A DNA stretch of 48,466 bases from contig VSPM01000018.1 of the NCBI GenBank assembly GCA_009775365.1, positions 1-48,466 on the forward strand, in the 5' to 3' direction. The notes under the pieces were generated by a model, which saw nothing but the letters and a program-made list of their open reading frames with translations, searched no databases and was not told the DNA's origin. Position 1 is the first letter of the stretch; each line of letters begins with the position of its first letter. Shown one piece after another: positions 45,609 through 48,466 of this stretch. The position numbers and the translations under genes are program-made. Source of the stretch: Muribaculaceae bacterium (GTDB lineage: Bacteria > Bacteroidota > Bacteroidia > Bacteroidales > Muribaculaceae).

Positions 45609-45746
45609 AATTAGTTGGATAAATCTAAAATGGGAAGCTCGATTTTGGGATTTTTAAGGGTTGTTAGTTATATTTAATGCGATTCTTTTTCGGCGAGTTT
45701 CTAATGATTTGAGGCCCAGAATAGCTCGGCATTGAGAAAAAATCGT

Positions 45747-45754
45747 TAATTTTG
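45747..45754 (+). promoter_or_regulatory. -7 box of the Crp-like gene
   Basis: TAATTTTG is an exact TAnnTTTG. No -33 TTTG is seen at 19-21 bp upstream. Transcription would start only a few bases before the ATG at 45764. Confidence 0.5.
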
Positions 45755-45763
45755 TGTTACGAT

Positions 45764-46336
45764 ATGGCGCAGTTCAATCAATACGACTCTCTGATTGACC
45801 TCACGGCAATTAAGGATTATTGCCATGAGAATGGTCGTATTGTCCATTATTCAAAGGATGATGTTTTTGTTCAACAAGGGTGTTTAGCCAAATATCTCGG
45901 AGTCGTGGAATCGGGGTATTTCAAATATACGACCTTGACCTCTTCGGGCAATGATGCGGTTGTAGGCTTTGCTTTTGAGGGAGAGATTGTAGCTGATTAT
46001 TACAACTCTTTCAATGGGCTTTCCTCCGGAGTCACAATAAAAGCAGGAACCGACACTTCGATATGCCAAATAAGAACTCAAGAGGCACGAAATGTATTTT
46101 ACGCATCCTTTGACGGCAATCTTTCTGCTGTAAATGGTGTACTGTTCAGTGAAATTTATTCCCGTCAACTTGAATTATACCGAAAGACACCTACAGAACG
46201 CTATCTTGATTTAATCGCCCAATATCCTGAGATTTTAGACATCGTCTCATTACGTGATATAGCTTCTTATCTTCTCGTCACACCAGTATATCTGAGTCGA
46301 ATCCGAAAAAATCTCGCTAAAAAATCCGGGGAATAA
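45764..46336 (+). CDS. Crp/Fnr-family transcriptional regulator
   Basis: A 190-residue protein. The N-terminal half resembles a cyclic-nucleotide-binding jelly roll (YSKDDVFVQQGCLAKYLGVV, GYFKYTTLTSSGNDAVVGFA), though key phosphate-cassette residues are not obvious. The C-terminal winged helix reads SLRDIASYLLVTPVYLSRIR. Bacteroidota have many such proteins, mostly without known ligand. The frame extends four codons upstream through a TTG; the ATG at 45764 is used. It may control the neighbouring surface-protein genes, which is inference. Confidence 0.82.
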   Translation: MAQFNQYDSLIDLTAIKDYCHENGRIVHYSKDDVFVQQGCLAKYLGVVESGYFKYTTLTSSGNDAVVGFAFEGEIVADYYNSFNGLSSGVTIKAGTDTSICQIRTQEARNVFYASFDGNLSAVNGVLFSEIYSRQLELYRKTPTERYLDLIAQYPEILDIVSLRDIASYLLVTPVYLSRIRKNLAKKSGE

Positions 46337-46351
46337 AACTTGTTTTATCCC
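46329..46351 (+). terminator. Weak terminator at the end of the Crp-like gene
   Basis: GGGAATAAAA pairs with TTTTATCCC around the loop CTTG, with one bulged A. The stop codon lies inside the stem, and a TTTTTT run follows 7 bp later at 46359-46364. Confidence 0.45.
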
Positions 46352-46374
46352 GAAGTCATTTTTTCTACCGAACT

Positions 46375-46397
46375 TTGCCAATAAAACATATTGGCAA
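46375..46397 (+). promoter_or_regulatory. Inverted repeat touching the start codon
   Basis: TTGCCAATA (46375-46383) and TATTGGCAA (46389-46397) are exact reverse complements around AAACA. The final A is the first base of the ATG of the next gene. It could be a repressor operator or an RNA hairpin that hides the start. The near-box GAACTTTG at 46370-46377 overlaps its left arm. Confidence 0.45.
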
Positions 46398-47377
46398 TGG
46401 AAAATCGAATACTCAAATCAGTCTTATGTATTATGGCTGTGGTGCCGTTCATAGCATTCGCAGATGAACCGCAGCCACCGGCACCAAGCGAACCGGACGG
46501 AATCATCGGGGGACATGAATATGTAGACCTGGGTCTTCCAAGCGGCACATTATGAGCAACATATAATGTAGGTGCGACTTCCCCTTATGAGAAGGGTCTA
46601 TACTTTGCATGGGGAGAAGTGGAGCCGCGCGAAGACTTCTCATGGGAAAGCTATAAGTTCTTTGAAGGGTATGAAATGGATCCTAACAATGGCGAATGGG
46701 CTGTTCTTGAGAACATCGGCGCCGACATCTGCGGGACCGAATATGATGCGGCGCGCTATCAATGGGGCAACGGCTGGAGGCTACCAAATGAGCAGGAACG
46801 CTATGAGCTGTGTATGTTATGCTGGACAAATGGATCATCTGTAGAAAACGGAGTCCGAGGTATAAGGTTGCATGGACCTAATGAACACAGCATCTTTCTG
46901 CCTATATGCGGATTTGGTTTATGGTATGGCGAACCGGATCCATTCCACAATACAAGTGCAGCATATTGGACAGGGAGTGAAGATCCAGAATATGGTTATA
47001 ACGGCAGACCCATAGAACCCAGTAATGTGGCAAAGTCTTTTGCAGTTGAACGTGATGCCGGATTTACAGGAGCAACATCTCTGAAGGCTTACGGTCTCAA
47101 CATCCGTGCGGTAGTCAATCCTAAAGAGGCTGGAATTGACAATGTGGTTTCTGACAATGGAAAAGTATGGTTGACTTACCAAAATGATTGTATTCATGTT
47201 TCAGGCAATCATTCCACAGGATCGATTAACGTATTTGATCTTTCCGGGCGAATGGTCTACTCTGGTTCAGTTGTGGACGTCACCTGCAGGTTGCCGGAAC
47301 TGGCAGACGGCATATATCTCGTTTCATATGCCGAGAAAAGAAACATAATAACAACTCAAAAAATAACAATCAAATGA
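46397..47377 (+). pseudogene. Fib_succ_major-domain surface protein with an in-frame TGA
   Basis: One frame runs from a signal-peptide start (46397) to 47377, but codon 53 (46553-46555) is TGA. The text around it is YVDLGLPSGTL*ATYNVGATSP, where this domain normally has SGTLWAT, so TGG (Trp) has become TGA by one base change. After the stop the frame keeps full homology: GLYFAWGEVEP, then a central region, and a C-terminal sorting-signal-like tail of about 80 residues (SINVFDLSGRMVYSG, ELADGIYLVSYA) like type IX secretion targets. Translation from the ATG would give only 52 residues. The downstream gene overlaps by ATGA. TGA is used as a normal stop by other genes here, so it is not recoded as Trp. 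Confidence 0.85.
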
Positions 47378-48198
47378 GGCATAAGATATTCTTCTTCATC
47401 ACGCTTCTATACTTCGCTACCATAGGCGCGAACGCATCGGTACTCGGCATATTCGAGGATACCAATTTCCCTGTTGTTATTTCGGGTGAACGCGACGGGG
47501 TACACAGGATGGAGGTAATCAATGGCGAACTATATGCCGCCACCGAGAAAGGCATATACAAATATTCCGAATCCGAGAACTCATGGAGTATATGGGCTCT
47601 GTCAGATGTCAATGTCATGGATTTCAAGGTCAACGGCGATGAAGTGGTTGCGATAATAGTTACCCAAGACCAAAAAGGATTTCGAACCGTTCAGTTGGCG
47701 AGACTTATACGGTTCAGCCGTAATCAGTCGGAATGGGAGGATATAATGGATGCAGGCATGGGATATTTCTATCACGACCAATTCCTTACATACGTAATGC
47801 GTCTTGCGCAGCATCCCTCAAAACCACACACGCTTATGGTTGCCGCATATCCCGGCATCTGGATTTCCGAAGATTTCGGCACTACATGGAATTTCAAAGT
47901 AGACTACCTTTACGGTTATAACGAGAATCAATTCTTAGGTTGGCATCCGACCAAAGGCGATATAATGTTCTATACTTCGGAAAGTCGAATATTCGCAGCA
48001 CAGATTCTGCGAAGTGAAAACGGAGGCTACGACTGGGATATAATCGATCCCGACCCTATGGGCGATAATTCGTGCCATAACCTTGCATTTGACCCTGATA
48101 ATGCCGACCATATCCGTACAACCGTCCGCGATAGCGTATTTAAGCTTGTCTGTAAAGTTCCTAACTTTGCCATAAAATTTGAATTATGGATAAAGTAG
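47374..48198 (+). pseudogene. Beta-propeller (Asp-box) protein truncated by an IS element
   Basis: A signal-peptide protein with propeller-type repeats: SEDFGTTW (Asp-box S-x-D-x-G-x-T-W), SENGGYDWDII, HPSKPHTLMVAAYPG and DPDNADHI, as in VPS10/sialidase-like folds. Host sequence ends at about 48151 (TVRDSVFKLV); the last 15 codons, CKVPNFAIKFELWIK, come from an IS66-like element that begins with GTAAAGTTCC at 48152. The remainder of the propeller should lie on the far side of the element, off the window. It overlaps the preceding pseudogene by ATGA, so both belonged to one surface-protein operon. Confidence 0.82.
48162..48169 (+). promoter_or_regulatory. -7 box inside the IS end
   Basis: TAACTTTG, identical to the rpoD and M16 gene boxes, lies 17 bp before the first IS ORF. 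No clear -33 TTTG is present in the interrupted gene at the right distance (ATTT at 48138-48141). Confidence 0.5.
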
Positions 48199-48466
48199 AA
48201 CGTTACAGGCAGGTTTTTCTATCGTTTAAGGAGCTATGCTCCACAGGGCGGCAGCCGTCTTCGTTTAGTGCCTATTGCAAAGCCAATAGTGTAGATCAGT
48301 GTCAGATGCGGCAAACTCTCAAGAATGAGTTTCAGAATATAAAGACTTTGCCCGGATACCGAAGCATCAGTCATATCTGTTCGGTTATCTATGAGGATTT
48401 TAAACAGAAATGTGCAGATGGCAGACAGCCGGGCACGTTTGCTGATTTTTATAGAAGCCATGGCAT
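48186..48466 (+). CDS. IS66-associated first ORF (partial, runs off the window)
   Basis: At least 93 residues are visible and the frame stays open at the window edge. The protein has two similar segments: FLSFKELCSTGRQPSSFSAYCKA and, about 53 residues later, YEDFKQKCADGRQPGTFADFY, each with a shared F-K-x-x-C-x-x-G-R-Q-P pattern that suggests duplicated helix-turn-helix-like units. The first small ORF of Bacteroidota IS66 elements is commonly of this kind and probably binds DNA during transposition. Its position, 34 bp inside the GTAA end, fits. No transposase catalytic domain is in view. Confidence 0.65.
   Translation, partial: MDKVERYRQVFLSFKELCSTGRQPSSFSAYCKANSVDQCQMRQTLKNEFQNIKTLPGYRSISHICSVIYEDFKQKCADGRQPGTFADFYRSHG

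Larger units (their letters stand above)
45398..45763. other. Long intergenic region with repeats
   Basis: About 365 bp with no gene. It holds a 14-bp perfect palindrome (ATTGATATATCAAT, 45435-45448), two copies of TGGTGTACT 11 bp apart (45589-45597 and 45600-45608), and the promoter of the Crp-like gene at its right end. No terminator or exact TAnnTTTG box for the TonB receptor gene was found. The repeats may be a regulator or integration site; not provable here. Confidence 0.5.
48152..48466 (+). mobile_element. Left end of an IS66-like insertion sequence
   Basis: The element seems to begin at GTAA (48152), the terminal tetranucleotide of IS66-family elements, exactly where the propeller gene loses its homology. 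The first 35 bp contain a promoter box, and then the first ORF starts at 48186. The right end, the TnpB and TnpC genes and the expected 8-bp target duplication are off the window. Confidence 0.7.

Noticed and set aside
46553..46555. TGA as selenocysteine or as a recoded Trp codon
   Set aside because: Other genes in this window end normally with TGA, so TGA is a stop here. The expected residue is Trp, not Cys or Sec, and no selenocysteine-type structure is apparent.
1..48466. CRISPR arrays, tRNA or rRNA genes
   Set aside because: No regularly spaced repeats and no cloverleaf or rRNA-like sequence were seen on either strand.

Overview
The window looks like a chromosomal stretch of a member of the Bacteroidales, most likely a gut Muribaculaceae-type organism (family-level placement is inference). 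The reasons are the promoters, many of which carry the Bacteroidota -7 box TAnnTTTG, several with a TTTG-like -33 box about 19-20 bp upstream; the lack of Shine-Dalgarno sequences before starts; a short primary sigma factor of 286 residues; a TonB-dependent receptor paired with a DUF4249 lipoprotein; an S41/tricorn-type secreted protease; M16 and M3 peptidases with signal peptides; and Fib_succ_major/T9SS-like surface protein remnants. No tRNA, rRNA or CRISPR array was seen.

Layout: 0.1-8 kb is minus-strand housekeeping: trxA, dnaE and a tricorn-like protease, each separated by strong hairpin terminators. 8.1-11.4 kb is a plus-strand operon of an ECF-type sigma factor, a probable membrane anti-sigma factor, a small DUF6108-like secreted protein and two tandem paralogous barrel-like envelope proteins. 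11.6-16.4 kb is a histidine-utilisation operon, hutU-hutI-hutH, without the folate-linked formiminotransferase steps. 16.5-20.6 kb holds an NlpC/P60 lipoprotein, an htrA protease gene broken by an in-frame TAA, rpoD and an outer-membrane barrel gene. 20.7-35.7 kb is almost entirely minus strand: two metallopeptidases (M3, M16), a pseudo-receiver LuxR regulator with a hemerythrin protein, 5-formyl-THF cyclo-ligase, a C-terminal processing protease and a dCMP deaminase (tightly overlapping), then trxB, lolA-like, ftsK and an L,D-transpeptidase. 35.9-41.6 kb is plus strand: a small membrane protein, dxs, trkA, trkH and another barrel protein. 41.7-45.4 kb is a minus-strand TonB receptor/DUF4249 pair.

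The right end (45.4-48.5 kb) is accessory. It has a long non-coding region with repeats, a Crp-like regulator, a Fib_succ_major surface protein gene interrupted by an in-frame TGA where Trp is expected, a beta-propeller (Asp-box) gene cut off at its 3' end, and the left end of an IS66-like element that appears to have cut it.

Functional threads: envelope proteolysis and envelope stress (tricorn-like, HtrA, Ctp, M16, M3, NlpC, L,D-transpeptidase, sigma/anti-sigma pair); thiol and oxidative/nitrosative physiology (TrxA, TrxB, hemerythrin/LuxR); histidine catabolism and one-carbon metabolism. The most notable observations are the two nonsense codons (htrA and the Fib_succ_major gene, each explicable by a single transition), the IS66-like disruption, the hemerythrin/pseudo-receiver pair, and the sigma-controlled envelope operon. 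All family assignments come from reading motifs by eye; no database search was run.
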